Positions 48,901 to 57,609 of a DNA stretch of 64,000 nucleotides are shown here, in pieces. Source of the stretch: Acidobacteriaceae bacterium (GTDB lineage: Bacteria; Acidobacteriota; Terriglobia; Terriglobales; Acidobacteriaceae); contig JAPWKG010000003.1 of the NCBI GenBank assembly GCA_028283625.1, forward strand, positions 19,147 through 83,146. Direction: 5' to 3'. A model generated the notes under the pieces. The model was not told the origin of the DNA, did not search any database, and saw nothing but the letters and a program-made list of their open reading frames with translations. The position numbers and the translations under genes are program-made. Within the stretch, counting starts at the first letter, position 1, and each line of letters starts with the position of its first letter.

Positions 48901-51523
48901 GAGAATCGCGAGGGTACTGGTCCAGGCCAAAACGCAGCCAAACCTCGGCATCCTTCAAGTCATTGGCCACAAGCGCGGCCCCAACCGCTGCACGATAATC
49001 AGCAGCGGTGCCCTTAGAAAGGTCCTGCGAACGGAAGATCTGAATCGCTTCCTTCGGCATACCACTGGCGGCATAGCCACTGCCCAGCGCACGCAGCACA
49101 CCCGGGTTGTTCGGGAACGCGCGAGCAGCCGCATTCAGAATAGCGATGGCACGGCGGGGGTTATGCGCAGCCAGCGCCTGTTGCGACCGGCGCACGGCCC
49201 AGCTTGCCCAGATCACCTGAACCTGCCGGCGCTGCTCCTCCGTAAGATCCTTACGACTGCCGATCGTCATCAGCTGCTTGTACAACGCCGGATCGTTCCC
49301 GGCATTGAACAGCAACCAGGCCGCCTGAATATCCATCGCAGCCGGAGCCTGCACCCCTTCAACGCGATAGTGCGACTGCGCACGATTTAAAAAGCGCATC
49401 GCGTCCTGCGGATGTCCCAGAGCGGCGTAGATATTGCCAACCGTCTGCAGGTAATCCGGATCAGCCTCCAACTGGCGCCTCATGGCAGGAGGAACCTGCT
49501 GGATCTCCGCCAGAGCTTCCTGATCGTGCCCGGTCGCGTGCAGAGAGTTCAGCAAGCCCTTCCAGGCGTCCGGGCGATCTGGGTTATTGGTCAAAATCGC
49601 TTCAAACAGCGGAAACGCCTGCGCCGTGTTGTTGTGCTTCAGGTAGAGATTGGCCAGCGTGACCTGCGCGGCGACGAACGGCTTCTGGCCGTTCTGCTTC
49701 TGCGCGGACAAAAACTCCTCCAGCACCGTCTGCGCCAGATCATCGTGATTCTGGCTGATGTAGACCGCCGCAACCGACGTTGCAAAGCCGGGCTGCTGCA
49801 TCGCCGCCTGGTAGCTGTCGGGCGGCATCTGCTGCAGCAACGCATAGGCTTCTGTATCGTTACCGGTGGCGTGCTCGGTCTGCACCAACCCCACCCATGC
49901 GTTCGTGTTCTGTGCGTCTGCCGACAACACTTCACGATAGAGCCCTTCAGCCTGCTGATGCCGTCCTGCAGCCTCCAACAACGCCGCATACTGCATCTGC
50001 GTATCCGCGTGCAGGCTGCTGGCATCGGACGGGAACGGCAACGAGAGAGCCAGCTGCAGAACGCGCTGTGCCTCCGCATCATGATTCGTTGCCGAGTAAA
50101 CCGAGGCCAGAGTGCGCAGATAATCCGGATCACGCATCAACTGGGCACGGACCGAACCCGGCATACGGCGTTCTACACCTAACGCCTGATCAAAACGATT
50201 CGCAGAAGCGTATCCGGAAAAAAGCCCCTTCCAGCCGCTTACATCCGCATTATGACGACGCACAAAGTCTTCATACAGCGCAATGGCTGCCTCGGGCTTT
50301 TCCGACTGCAGGTACGCGCCGCCCAGCGCCTGCATCGCACCTGCATCGCCAGGACGCATCGCCAGAGCCGACTGATACTGCGCAATCGCAGTGTTGATAT
50401 CGCCCTCGGCCATCGCACCGGAGCCTTCGCGCATCGTGTAGTAAAAACGAGAATCTGATAGCGCCTTCTGCACGCCGGCGCTATGATCGCCGTTTTGCGC
50501 CGCCTCGCTCAGGTAGCTCACCGCGCCCGCGAAGTTCGACTGATTCATCCGCACATACCCCAGGCCTGCCAACGCCTTGGGATCGTTTGGATTGCGTGCC
50601 AGCATGGCCTGGAATCTCTGCTCTGCTTCGGAGTACCGCTTGGCATTCAGTGCCGCATAGGCCTGCTGCACCTCACGGCCATCGGCGGCACGCTGCTCCA
50701 TTTCCGCCTTCTGCTCCGGGGTCAGCTTGCGAACCGACGCGCTCGTGCGCTCGTCCTGCGCCAACGCACTGGCTAACTGAGCGTCCGGGTGCTTCGCGAT
50801 AAACCGTCGGATCTCCTCAGCCGTTGCCGGGTTGGACTGATCCCACGTCAAGGCCTGACGCAAAGCATCGGAAGCATCCGGATCGTTCGGATACTTTGAC
50901 AGCAGCTTTCTGCCTTCTGCGCGCGTACGAGGGTTATACGTAAGAATCTTACCCAGCGCGATCGTGTAACGCGGGTCGTCCGGGTACTTATCCATCAGAG
51001 CACGCAGGCCGGCTACAGCCTGCGGACGCGTATCGTCCGTTGCAGCCTCGGTCTGGTAATAGCTCAGCGCGGCCTCGCCCGGAGGAGGATTGTTGCCATA
51101 CACCTGGCGCATTAAAGCCATCGCGCGAGCATATTGCCCCTGCTGCGAAAGCTGCCCTGCCTGCCGCAGCAGCACGTTCGTGTCCTGCGCAGTTCCCATA
51201 TTCTCCACTTTGGAGATGTTCGGGTCCGAAGGATTTACGGCACGCAAACGGGCCAGATACCCATTCGCTTCGTCGATTTTTCCTTCCTGCTTGCTCGCAC
51301 GGGCCATTCCGGCCAGCGCTTCGGCATTATTCGGATCACTGAGCAAAACCTGCTGCCAGGCCTGCTTAGCCAGATCCATACGGCCTCGCGCCTCCAGAGC
51401 GTGCGCCTTCCCGAGAGCCTGAGCGGTAATCGAATCCTGAGCCAATGCAGTGCACGGCGTCACCGCCAGCGCGCACAGCAGAAGGCTCAATATCCGATAT
51501 TGCTTCCGCGAAACTTTGCTCAT
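45932..51523 (-). CDS. bcsC: Cellulose export protein BcsC, TPR scaffold plus outer-membrane barrel, with long disordered insert
   Basis: I start at ATG 51523 (1863 aa), where a signal peptide begins (MSKVSRKQYRILSLLLCALAVTPCTALAQ). Residues 30-900 are TPR repeats that form the periplasmic solenoid. From about 905 to 1455 the sequence is Pro/Ser/Thr/Gln-rich and probably disordered (for example MQQQQQGTPGQQYPQP). The last 400 residues match the BcsC C-terminal beta-barrel (GRAKWRPGNSHFTLFGGRD, NERGYTYGLGGYFSPNVYF) that carries the glucan across the outer membrane. E. coli BcsC is about 1150 residues, so this one is far longer, mostly through the insert. It is last in the bcs operon. Confidence 0.93.
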   Translation of the reverse strand: MSKVSRKQYRILSLLLCALAVTPCTALAQDSITAQALGKAHALEARGRMDLAKQAWQQVLLSDPNNAEALAGMARASKQEGKIDEANGYLARLRAVNPSDPNISKVENMGTAQDTNVLLRQAGQLSQQGQYARAMALMRQVYGNNPPPGEAALSYYQTEAATDDTRPQAVAGLRALMDKYPDDPRYTIALGKILTYNPRTRAEGRKLLSKYPNDPDASDALRQALTWDQSNPATAEEIRRFIAKHPDAQLASALAQDERTSASVRKLTPEQKAEMEQRAADGREVQQAYAALNAKRYSEAEQRFQAMLARNPNDPKALAGLGYVRMNQSNFAGAVSYLSEAAQNGDHSAGVQKALSDSRFYYTMREGSGAMAEGDINTAIAQYQSALAMRPGDAGAMQALGGAYLQSEKPEAAIALYEDFVRRHNADVSGWKGLFSGYASANRFDQALGVERRMPGSVRAQLMRDPDYLRTLASVYSATNHDAEAQRVLQLALSLPFPSDASSLHADTQMQYAALLEAAGRHQQAEGLYREVLSADAQNTNAWVGLVQTEHATGNDTEAYALLQQMPPDSYQAAMQQPGFATSVAAVYISQNHDDLAQTVLEEFLSAQKQNGQKPFVAAQVTLANLYLKHNNTAQAFPLFEAILTNNPDRPDAWKGLLNSLHATGHDQEALAEIQQVPPAMRRQLEADPDYLQTVGNIYAALGHPQDAMRFLNRAQSHYRVEGVQAPAAMDIQAAWLLFNAGNDPALYKQLMTIGSRKDLTEEQRRQVQVIWASWAVRRSQQALAAHNPRRAIAILNAAARAFPNNPGVLRALGSGYAASGMPKEAIQIFRSQDLSKGTAADYRAAVGAALVANDLKDAEVWLRFGLDQYPRDSQLLGLAARFETARGNPGRAADYYRASLSSMPQPDPGAELAEALEHAPAPARLPSVERQDDLPTLLSQPDAPVRTNSTGAQDADTVSQPAYTEPYLPSFGSAAQAPVVLSRRSSALSNSVPRGTGSAVQSLEGATSDGLNGSSVDDAAPSVRPSTKKTTLGDYLPPQSSVTQPELPGRTQRKPSQQAVLRLKPSPAMEAKYGPYRSFVPGETMPGDGSADALLGRVTGRAKTSLAEPDALPVLSYLGVSHQGSDRMETAAFMSASGQEASYPVSNSPYPVSRKKRKSTTGSHVAAKPHSAAGASSGNAFANFGVSSQASTPTSASSPASSTPRPIHLRATREAAETTTVRSTASTEQPHYVPPPIFVPGESRLTPVPHSADRTITYAPPVQSHRLTARERAEAIRANQQHAPAVLEGTSHPPVESYATDNDSSNAALSTTQYTTAPAQGTQVQRSEAVPSSSMSILAPMAPTSGYAQDTTGQTVTMQQQQQGTPGQQYPQPRTHSTERAPRRTTTHRSTRSYSPPPVSQGPMNYPVYPQPMQNEGTPELPQTYALPPAPTDTDLRDRNLPPLRGYFDPRTSMNPKAPLTERQQTQLDLALIESGFSNWLGGSVIAAYRSGQPGIDRLASLTVPFEVSFALGKTARLSLVPEAVFLDAGKFTFPTTYVGEPILGTLYDSQTSGNFQQFASGVGGELQLTTNTFAGAIGYTPYGFPVSNLIGRAKWRPGNSHFTLFGGRDAVKQTMLSYAGMRDPNPSSNGNIWGGVVSTGGGVRFDAGDEKSGLYLQADGADLTGYHVLENHEFSGTMGAYFRVATWEDYGSLNIGGTLYGSHYQYNERGYTYGLGGYFSPNVYFLASLPISWTGHWKEHLHYTINGAIGIQTFQEDTQYYFPLASDAPAQATVPAAACNPFCGLNLNSNTGLNYSIDSQVAYQVNEHWYVGGFLTGNNTNNYNYVSGGAFARYTFRPQVQTATYPTGLFPIEGFRPVRVP

Positions 51524-51726
51524 TGCCTCTCTGGAATCCTTATTTCTGCCCCATTCCTGATGCATAAACGGCCGGAGCGTACCGTCTCCCTGCCAATGGT
51601 TGCAGGCAGATTACCCTGTTTTGCCCAATTCTGTGTGCTTTTTTTCCCGCCCGGAGCCTTGCAAGATATATCCGTGCCCACCTTGAACACGGCGTATTCT
51701 CCAACCGCAACGAACTGTAGCTTGCG

Positions 51727-52911
51727 TTATTTCCACCTCACCTTGAGACGCCCATCTCGCTCAAAGCTGTAGAGGCCGCTCATAAAACCATCTTCGAACA
51801 ACGCCAGGTTCTGGTCGTAATACATCCCTTGCTGGCCATAAAGCCCCCGTTGTGGGTCAAGCGTCGCCTCAAGCCGTGCGGCCTGAGACTTTTCTTCCTC
51901 TTTCCGGTTCAGAGCGTGAAGATAGGGTATCACTGCAGCGGAAAAGCCCGGAGGCGCTGCGTCCTGAATCACCTGTCCTTCGGGGCCGACCTGTTGCGGC
52001 GGCGTGATGTGGCCGCTCGCCAGATAGGTTGCCATCCCAGGAATGCTCTTCCGAATCTCTGCGATGTGCGGAGTCTGCGAGTTGCTGAGGCCCGCCCAGA
52101 GGTAAACACGAATCGCGTCGTAGCTCCCTACCGGCACAGGCGGCTGCTGGCCCTGCGCCAAAGCGGCGACCACGCCCGGAGGCGCGGAGGGCTCGAGGCC
52201 GTGATCGCTGGAAACCTGCATCCAGTCCATCGCGAACCCTCCCGAGGTGTGCAGCACCGAAGGCAGCGAGGCCAGCACCTGAGCCCAGGGAGCACTCGGA
52301 TCCTGACGAGCAAAATACTGCAGCTGAAACGGAGCCATATAGCTCGGGTTCACAAACCAGACCGACGGTGAAGGATGAAAGCCCTGGCGTCCAGGCAGCA
52401 GAGTCGTGCCGAGATTCGGAATCAGCGTCAGCTCTTCACGCGCGATGCGATTGGCTATCGTAATCCCCAGCTTCGAGTAGCGGTCCACTCCCCAAAGCCG
52501 TCCTGCCTCGCAAAGCGAGTACGCCATCCACAGATCAGCATCCGAAGCCGAGTTCTCATCGAGAACCCTCCAGGAGCCATCCGGCGCCTTCCCCCAGCTC
52601 CATGCCGGAAGATGCTGTGTCAGGTCTCCCTGCGCCAGATTGTTTTCCGTCCACGACAGCAGCTTGTCGAAGCGTATCCGGTCGTTCGCCACCAAGGCAA
52701 AGAACATGGCGTACGACTCACTCTCGCTCGTCGAACGGTCTCCCGCATTATGGTCAACGACGCGCCCCTGCGCATCAACAAAGTGCGTCGAGTACTGATT
52801 CCAAAGCGGCCAGTTCTGCGCGTGGCATCCCGTCGCCGAGATCAGCCCCAGGGAGATTAGAGCGCAGGAAAACTTCCGAAGAAATCGCTTCCCACCAGCA
52901 ATGCGTCCCAT
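51727..52911 (-). CDS. bcsZ: Periplasmic endo-beta-1,4-glucanase BcsZ, GH8
   Basis: I use ATG 52911 (394 aa) with GGGGAG five bases upstream. A signal region ends at ISATGCHAQNW, where the Cys allows a lipoprotein option, though the lipobox is imperfect. The GH8 catalytic core is intact: STSESESYAMFFALVAND with the acid Glu, SWGKAPDGSW, and ASDADLWMAYSL with the second acidic residue; QGMYYDQNLALF near the end is family-typical. BcsZ trims misplaced glucan during export. It lies 99 bp after bcsAB and 203 bp before bcsC. Confidence 0.93.
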   Translation of the reverse strand: MGRIAGGKRFLRKFSCALISLGLISATGCHAQNWPLWNQYSTHFVDAQGRVVDHNAGDRSTSESESYAMFFALVANDRIRFDKLLSWTENNLAQGDLTQHLPAWSWGKAPDGSWRVLDENSASDADLWMAYSLCEAGRLWGVDRYSKLGITIANRIAREELTLIPNLGTTLLPGRQGFHPSPSVWFVNPSYMAPFQLQYFARQDPSAPWAQVLASLPSVLHTSGGFAMDWMQVSSDHGLEPSAPPGVVAALAQGQQPPVPVGSYDAIRVYLWAGLSNSQTPHIAEIRKSIPGMATYLASGHITPPQQVGPEGQVIQDAAPPGFSAAVIPYLHALNRKEEEKSQAARLEATLDPQRGLYGQQGMYYDQNLALFEDGFMSGLYSFERDGRLKVRWK

Positions 52912-53010
52912 ACCACTCCCCAATATGACCTTCTTAGGTCTGCAAATACACCCAGAACATTCAGCGAGCCCGTCCACCTCTTTAGGGCTCGCCCCCTCTC
53001 AAGCCTACCT

Positions 53011-56000
53011 TTACGCCGTCGGCTGAAGCCGTCGCCGTGCGTGGCGACGCAGCATCGCGCGCAGCAGAGCCGCCATCAGGAAGCAGAAGACCACCGCGCC
53101 AAGCACGATCATCCACGAGAACTCCGAGAACAGCAGCGACAGCTGCACCAAGGGGTTCAGATACCCCACGTGGTACACCTGGTTGCCAATGCGGTAGCTC
53201 TCAAAGTGACTTCCCTGCAGAACGCTTACAGACTGCGAGATATCAGACGACTGACTTGACCGGAGAAATTCGTCGATAAAACTGCGCGCCGTGCTCTTGT
53301 CACGCAGTGCAATCAGCACCACCGAGTTCGAAGAGCCGTGTGGCCACTCGATTCCCTCAACGAGCGCATCCGGCAGAACACCCTGCGTCAGCAATTTGCC
53401 GGATTCAATATGATCGGAGCCCTTGACCTTCCACCATGCATGCTCCAGCGGATCGAAGTATCCCTTCGTATCCTGCACGCTCAGGCTGTTGCTCTCGATG
53501 CGTACGGGAAGCATGTCATTCACCTTGGAGATTGCAGGCTGATCGTCCATCGTGCCCAGCACCAGGTAATCCTTCCCTGAGCCCTTCTTCATCCCATCGG
53601 CATCGGTCACGGTCAGGTAAATGACCGGATAGCCGGTTTGAGCACCGAAGTGCCCCATCAGGCTTAGGAAGAGTTCGATCTCCTCCACCGAAGGATTGGC
53701 AGGCAGCACCACCGCCGAGTCGGAAAGATCGGCGCGTCGCGTAAAGGGATAACCGGCATTTGAAAACAGCTCCAGATCCGGCAGCTTCGCCCAGTGAGGA
53801 ATATCCCGCAGATCCAGATAAGAGTCCTTCAGGATCGCGCCCTGCAGGTTCATCGGTGCCGTATCCTGGCATTTACCCTTGACCGCCAGCTGGAAGATAA
53901 ACTTACCCATCATCGAGTTCGAGAAGGGTCTCATCGTCACAACTGGAACCGGCACAACCGTCTGCAAAATCTTCGACGCGCTATTGGTATGCGGAAGCGG
54001 CGTGGAACTAACGTACGCTCCGTTCATGTACATCTGCAGCGAACTCTCGTCCGCCAACGGAATGCCGTTATACCGGTAGTTCATAACGAAGGCGAGATTC
54101 GACTTACCCCCGTAGTAAAGATCCGGCGGCAAGCGCATAAAGATGTTGACCGGCATGCTGCCTTCGCCCTGCAGGTCGTTACCTTCGGTAAAGTCAGCCA
54201 GAGGCGTAATGTGCTCGGTACGCAACCAGCGCGGCGCGGCGTCCGGCTCCATTTTCTTTGGAGCCTCGGTGAGTGAAACGTGCTGCATGTCACCGGCTAA
54301 AAGCCCCGGAGGCGTAAGCGTAAGCACACGCGCCGCAGTCACCAGATCATCCCCGTTGTCTCCGGTCAGAACCAGCACCTTGGAGTAGGGGTCTCCCGGA
54401 TTCGTACGCATCGCCAGCGTGGGCCCCGAGCTGCCGACGACACTCAGCCCCGCGGGTAACTGGCTCGGATTATCGCTAATGACAATGGCATTGCCCTGCG
54501 GAATTGCGCCCATGCTGATCGGGAAATGAACCGGGCGGTAATCCGTCAACTTACCGAACCACGAAGCAACAATGCCTGCAGCTTCCAGCGCATGCTGGGA
54601 TGGCTGCGAAAGGAAAACAACCGGAATGCTGGGATGCAGGTTAACCGAAGAGTCGTAGAACGGCATGGGAAGAATCTTCAGGTCGTTCTGCAGAGGAAGC
54701 AGATTTCCCGCCAGCTCCAGCGAGGTCGTCGTATCGACATGCGCCCAAAGCGTGGTGTGCGAAGGATCCTCGCACTGCATCGTGTAATGCCCAATGAACT
54801 CAAACGTCAGCTCGTTGTTGTGCACCAGCATTTCTGCCGGCAGCGTAAGCTGCGCTGTCAGCTGCGTGTTGGTTTCCACGCGCACCGAGTTCAGCTTTTG
54901 AGCAGACGAAAGATCGTTCTGCTCATTGCCTGTCACCAACGGAGCCGTGGTAACAGGAATCGAAGCGAACTGCGTCCCGTTCAGACTCACCTTCAGGTGC
55001 GAGATACTTGGCAGCAATCCGGGGGAGAAGTGATACCGGATCGTCATCGTCGCCGTCTTCACCACCTGCGTTTGCGGAAGCGAAAAGTACACCGAGTGAT
55101 ACGCATCCACCCCACGCAACACGATCGCATCCGGCACACCGATATCGGCAAGCGTGAAGACGTTATCGAACTGGCCCGGAGGCAGCACACGCGCTCCCGC
55201 ACCCGCTACCACCGTAGCCGAAGCTCCAGCCGTGCTGCCGAGCATATTCGGTCCGGCCACACCAGTGCCGGTTGCCTGCGAAACAATCTGCTCTGCGGCC
55301 TGGCGCGGAAGAGCGTTTGCACGATGCCATCCCGGCAACAGTGCCAGAGCCATCAAAACCATGGGCGCGACGCTGGTTGCCAGCTTGCCCTTGGGGGATT
55401 TCTTCTTGCTTCCGAACAAGCCGCCTCCGGTACGCTTAAGCCCTTCAATCGAGAGCAGGATAATGCGCCAAAGGCTCGTAAGCGGGCGATCGACTTCGCG
55501 GGTTTCTCCCCAGCCAAGCCACGTATCGGCACGCGAGTACAACACCATCGTGAGCGCTTCTTCTTCTTGAATTGTTAGTGGATCAAACTGGGCGCGCAGC
55601 ACGCGGCCCTCATCAACGCCGATCACCGTAGCCGGCAACACTGCGTCTCCGTCCAGCACCGGGAAAACCATACGCACCGGATCACCGGAGTTGAGCTGAA
55701 TCGGTTCATCGCAACGCAACATGCAGCCGCCGCTGGAAAGATCCGCCGTCACACCCTGCACCGCTGTTCCATCCGGCAGCACCACGCCGGCGGGAACCGC
55801 CATCACAACGCGAACGGTCGTGCGGCGCTGCTGGCTTTCCCAGGCCACCGCAGTAGCAACCCCAAGCACCAGCACGTTGAAGATTGTCCAGATGACGTTC
55901 ATCACGATCGTGCCGGGGTGCGTGCCGTCATACATATTCGACAGGACGTTCAGCAGATCGCCCAGAGGCCAGGGCATCCCTGTTCCCCATGCAGGAAACT

Positions 56001-57609
56001 TCAGATATCGCGGAATTGCGCAAAGGATGCCGATGAAGTTCAACAACAGCATGACGAGAAACGGCTGCGCGATACGCGAATCAAAGAAGCTGCGATTCAC
56101 CACACCCCCCTTGGCCGTTACGTTGAAGCTGCCGAGCTTCGGATTCACAAGCGCCAGCATTGTGGGCAAAAAGATGTAGGGCGCAAGAACAGTCTCGTAA
56201 ATTTCATTCCAGAACGAGTGACGGTGTTGTCCTTGAATGCGCGAGTTTGTCATGTTCGACAAAACAAGATGCGGGAACGCATAGGCAAAGATCGCAGCCC
56301 AGTAACCCGGCACGTTCGTATGCCCAAGGATCAGATAGATCAACGGCGCGGTAAGGAAGATCAGGCGCGGCAGCGCATAGAGAAAGTGCGTCATCGCGTT
56401 GAAGTAGCAGAGACGCTGTGCCGCAGAAAGTCCGGAAGCAAACAAAGGGTTATCGGTACGCAGAATCTGGATCATGCCGCGCGCCCAGCGAATACGCTGC
56501 TTTACATGTCCGCTCAGACGTTCCGTTGCCAGACCTGCTGCCTGCGGAATATTGATGTACGCCGTATTCCAGCCCAGCATCTGCATACGCAGCGAAGTGT
56601 GGGCATCTTCGGTCACCGTCTCGACGGCGATACCCCCCACCTGATCAATCGCATCGCGGCGCATCACCGCGCACGAGCCGCAGAAGAAGGTCGCATTCCA
56701 GAAATCGTTACCGTCCTGCACCACGCCGTAAAAGAGCTCACCCTCGTTCGGGATCGTACGAAACTGGCCGAGATTACGCTCAAAGGGATCTGGCGAATAA
56801 AAGTGGTGAGGCGTTTGCAGCATGCCCAGCTTCTTATCGCGATCGAACCAACCCATGGTCATCTGCAGGAAGGAGCGTGTCGGCACGTGGTCGCAATCGA
56901 AGATGGCAACGTAAGGCGCATCCACGCGTTTGAGCGCGCGATTAATGTTGCCCGCCTTTGCGTGCTTGTTATCGTCACGCGTCATGTAGCCGATGCCCGC
57001 CTCTTCGCAAAACGAGCGGAACTCCTCACGCTTGCCGTCGTCGAGGATATAGACGTTCAGCTTGTCCGCAGGCCAGTCAATGTTCAGCGAGGCCAGAGCG
57101 GTATAGCGCACCACGCTCAGCGGCTCGTTGTAGGTCGGAATCAACAGGTCGACCGAAGGCCACTCATCCGGATCATCCGGCAGCGGTACAGGCGTGCGGC
57201 GCAAAGGCCAGATTGTCTGCAGAAAGCCGAGCACCAGAATCGCGAACGCATACGCTTCCGCTCCGACCAGCAGCAGGATAAAAAACGCATCCAGCGCCGT
57301 CCACTGCGCTCCCGGATCGCGGAAGAACTTCACCACGGTGGCGATACGCCAGAAACCATAGCGGTATGTCGAAAAGCAGCTCAGCAGCATCAGCGTGAGC
57401 GTAATCAGGTAAGAGTTCGAGCTACGATCGACCCAAATCGCCACCAGAATCAACAACAGTCCCAACACCGCCTGTTGGGGCCAGGTAAGCGCCAGCGATC
57501 CGGAAAACAGCAGGAACGTGATTCCACCGCCGATAATGACAAACCGAAGTAGCTTGAGAAGAAACCCACCGCCGGATTCAAACTCCCGCCATAAGGGTGA
57601 CCTGGTCAT
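53011..57609 (-). CDS. bcsA: Fused cellulose synthase catalytic and periplasmic subunits (BcsA-BcsB)
   Basis: This single 1532-aa chain joins BcsA and BcsB. The BcsA half (1 to about 740) has several membrane helices, a GT2 core with DDG (190-192), DCD (238-240), TED (333-335) and QRIRW (371-375), and a PilZ domain with RRTTVR (595-600) and DLSSGG (623-628), so c-di-GMP binding looks intact. The BcsB half (from about 770) has a Sec-type hydrophobic segment after the junction, two jelly-roll and flavodoxin-like repeats, and a C-terminal anchor helix (WMIVLGAVVFCFLMAALLRAML). It polymerises UDP-glucose and feeds the glucan to BcsC. Similar AB fusions are known from Komagataeibacter. Start overlaps the preceding stop by 4 bp (ATGA). 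Confidence 0.95.
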   Translation of the reverse strand: MTRSPLWREFESGGGFLLKLLRFVIIGGGITFLLFSGSLALTWPQQAVLGLLLILVAIWVDRSSNSYLITLTLMLLSCFSTYRYGFWRIATVVKFFRDPGAQWTALDAFFILLLVGAEAYAFAILVLGFLQTIWPLRRTPVPLPDDPDEWPSVDLLIPTYNEPLSVVRYTALASLNIDWPADKLNVYILDDGKREEFRSFCEEAGIGYMTRDDNKHAKAGNINRALKRVDAPYVAIFDCDHVPTRSFLQMTMGWFDRDKKLGMLQTPHHFYSPDPFERNLGQFRTIPNEGELFYGVVQDGNDFWNATFFCGSCAVMRRDAIDQVGGIAVETVTEDAHTSLRMQMLGWNTAYINIPQAAGLATERLSGHVKQRIRWARGMIQILRTDNPLFASGLSAAQRLCYFNAMTHFLYALPRLIFLTAPLIYLILGHTNVPGYWAAIFAYAFPHLVLSNMTNSRIQGQHRHSFWNEIYETVLAPYIFLPTMLALVNPKLGSFNVTAKGGVVNRSFFDSRIAQPFLVMLLLNFIGILCAIPRYLKFPAWGTGMPWPLGDLLNVLSNMYDGTHPGTIVMNVIWTIFNVLVLGVATAVAWESQQRRTTVRVVMAVPAGVVLPDGTAVQGVTADLSSGGCMLRCDEPIQLNSGDPVRMVFPVLDGDAVLPATVIGVDEGRVLRAQFDPLTIQEEEALTMVLYSRADTWLGWGETREVDRPLTSLWRIILLSIEGLKRTGGGLFGSKKKSPKGKLATSVAPMVLMALALLPGWHRANALPRQAAEQIVSQATGTGVAGPNMLGSTAGASATVVAGAGARVLPPGQFDNVFTLADIGVPDAIVLRGVDAYHSVYFSLPQTQVVKTATMTIRYHFSPGLLPSISHLKVSLNGTQFASIPVTTAPLVTGNEQNDLSSAQKLNSVRVETNTQLTAQLTLPAEMLVHNNELTFEFIGHYTMQCEDPSHTTLWAHVDTTTSLELAGNLLPLQNDLKILPMPFYDSSVNLHPSIPVVFLSQPSQHALEAAGIVASWFGKLTDYRPVHFPISMGAIPQGNAIVISDNPSQLPAGLSVVGSSGPTLAMRTNPGDPYSKVLVLTGDNGDDLVTAARVLTLTPPGLLAGDMQHVSLTEAPKKMEPDAAPRWLRTEHITPLADFTEGNDLQGEGSMPVNIFMRLPPDLYYGGKSNLAFVMNYRYNGIPLADESSLQMYMNGAYVSSTPLPHTNSASKILQTVVPVPVVTMRPFSNSMMGKFIFQLAVKGKCQDTAPMNLQGAILKDSYLDLRDIPHWAKLPDLELFSNAGYPFTRRADLSDSAVVLPANPSVEEIELFLSLMGHFGAQTGYPVIYLTVTDADGMKKGSGKDYLVLGTMDDQPAISKVNDMLPVRIESNSLSVQDTKGYFDPLEHAWWKVKGSDHIESGKLLTQGVLPDALVEGIEWPHGSSNSVVLIALRDKSTARSFIDEFLRSSQSSDISQSVSVLQGSHFESYRIGNQVYHVGYLNPLVQLSLLFSEFSWMIVLGAVVFCFLMAALLRAMLRRHARRRLQPTA

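Noticed and set aside
55918-57552. 544-aa plus-strand ORF opposite bcsAB
   Set aside because: Arg/His/Gln-rich shadow of the BcsA coding sequence with no domain.
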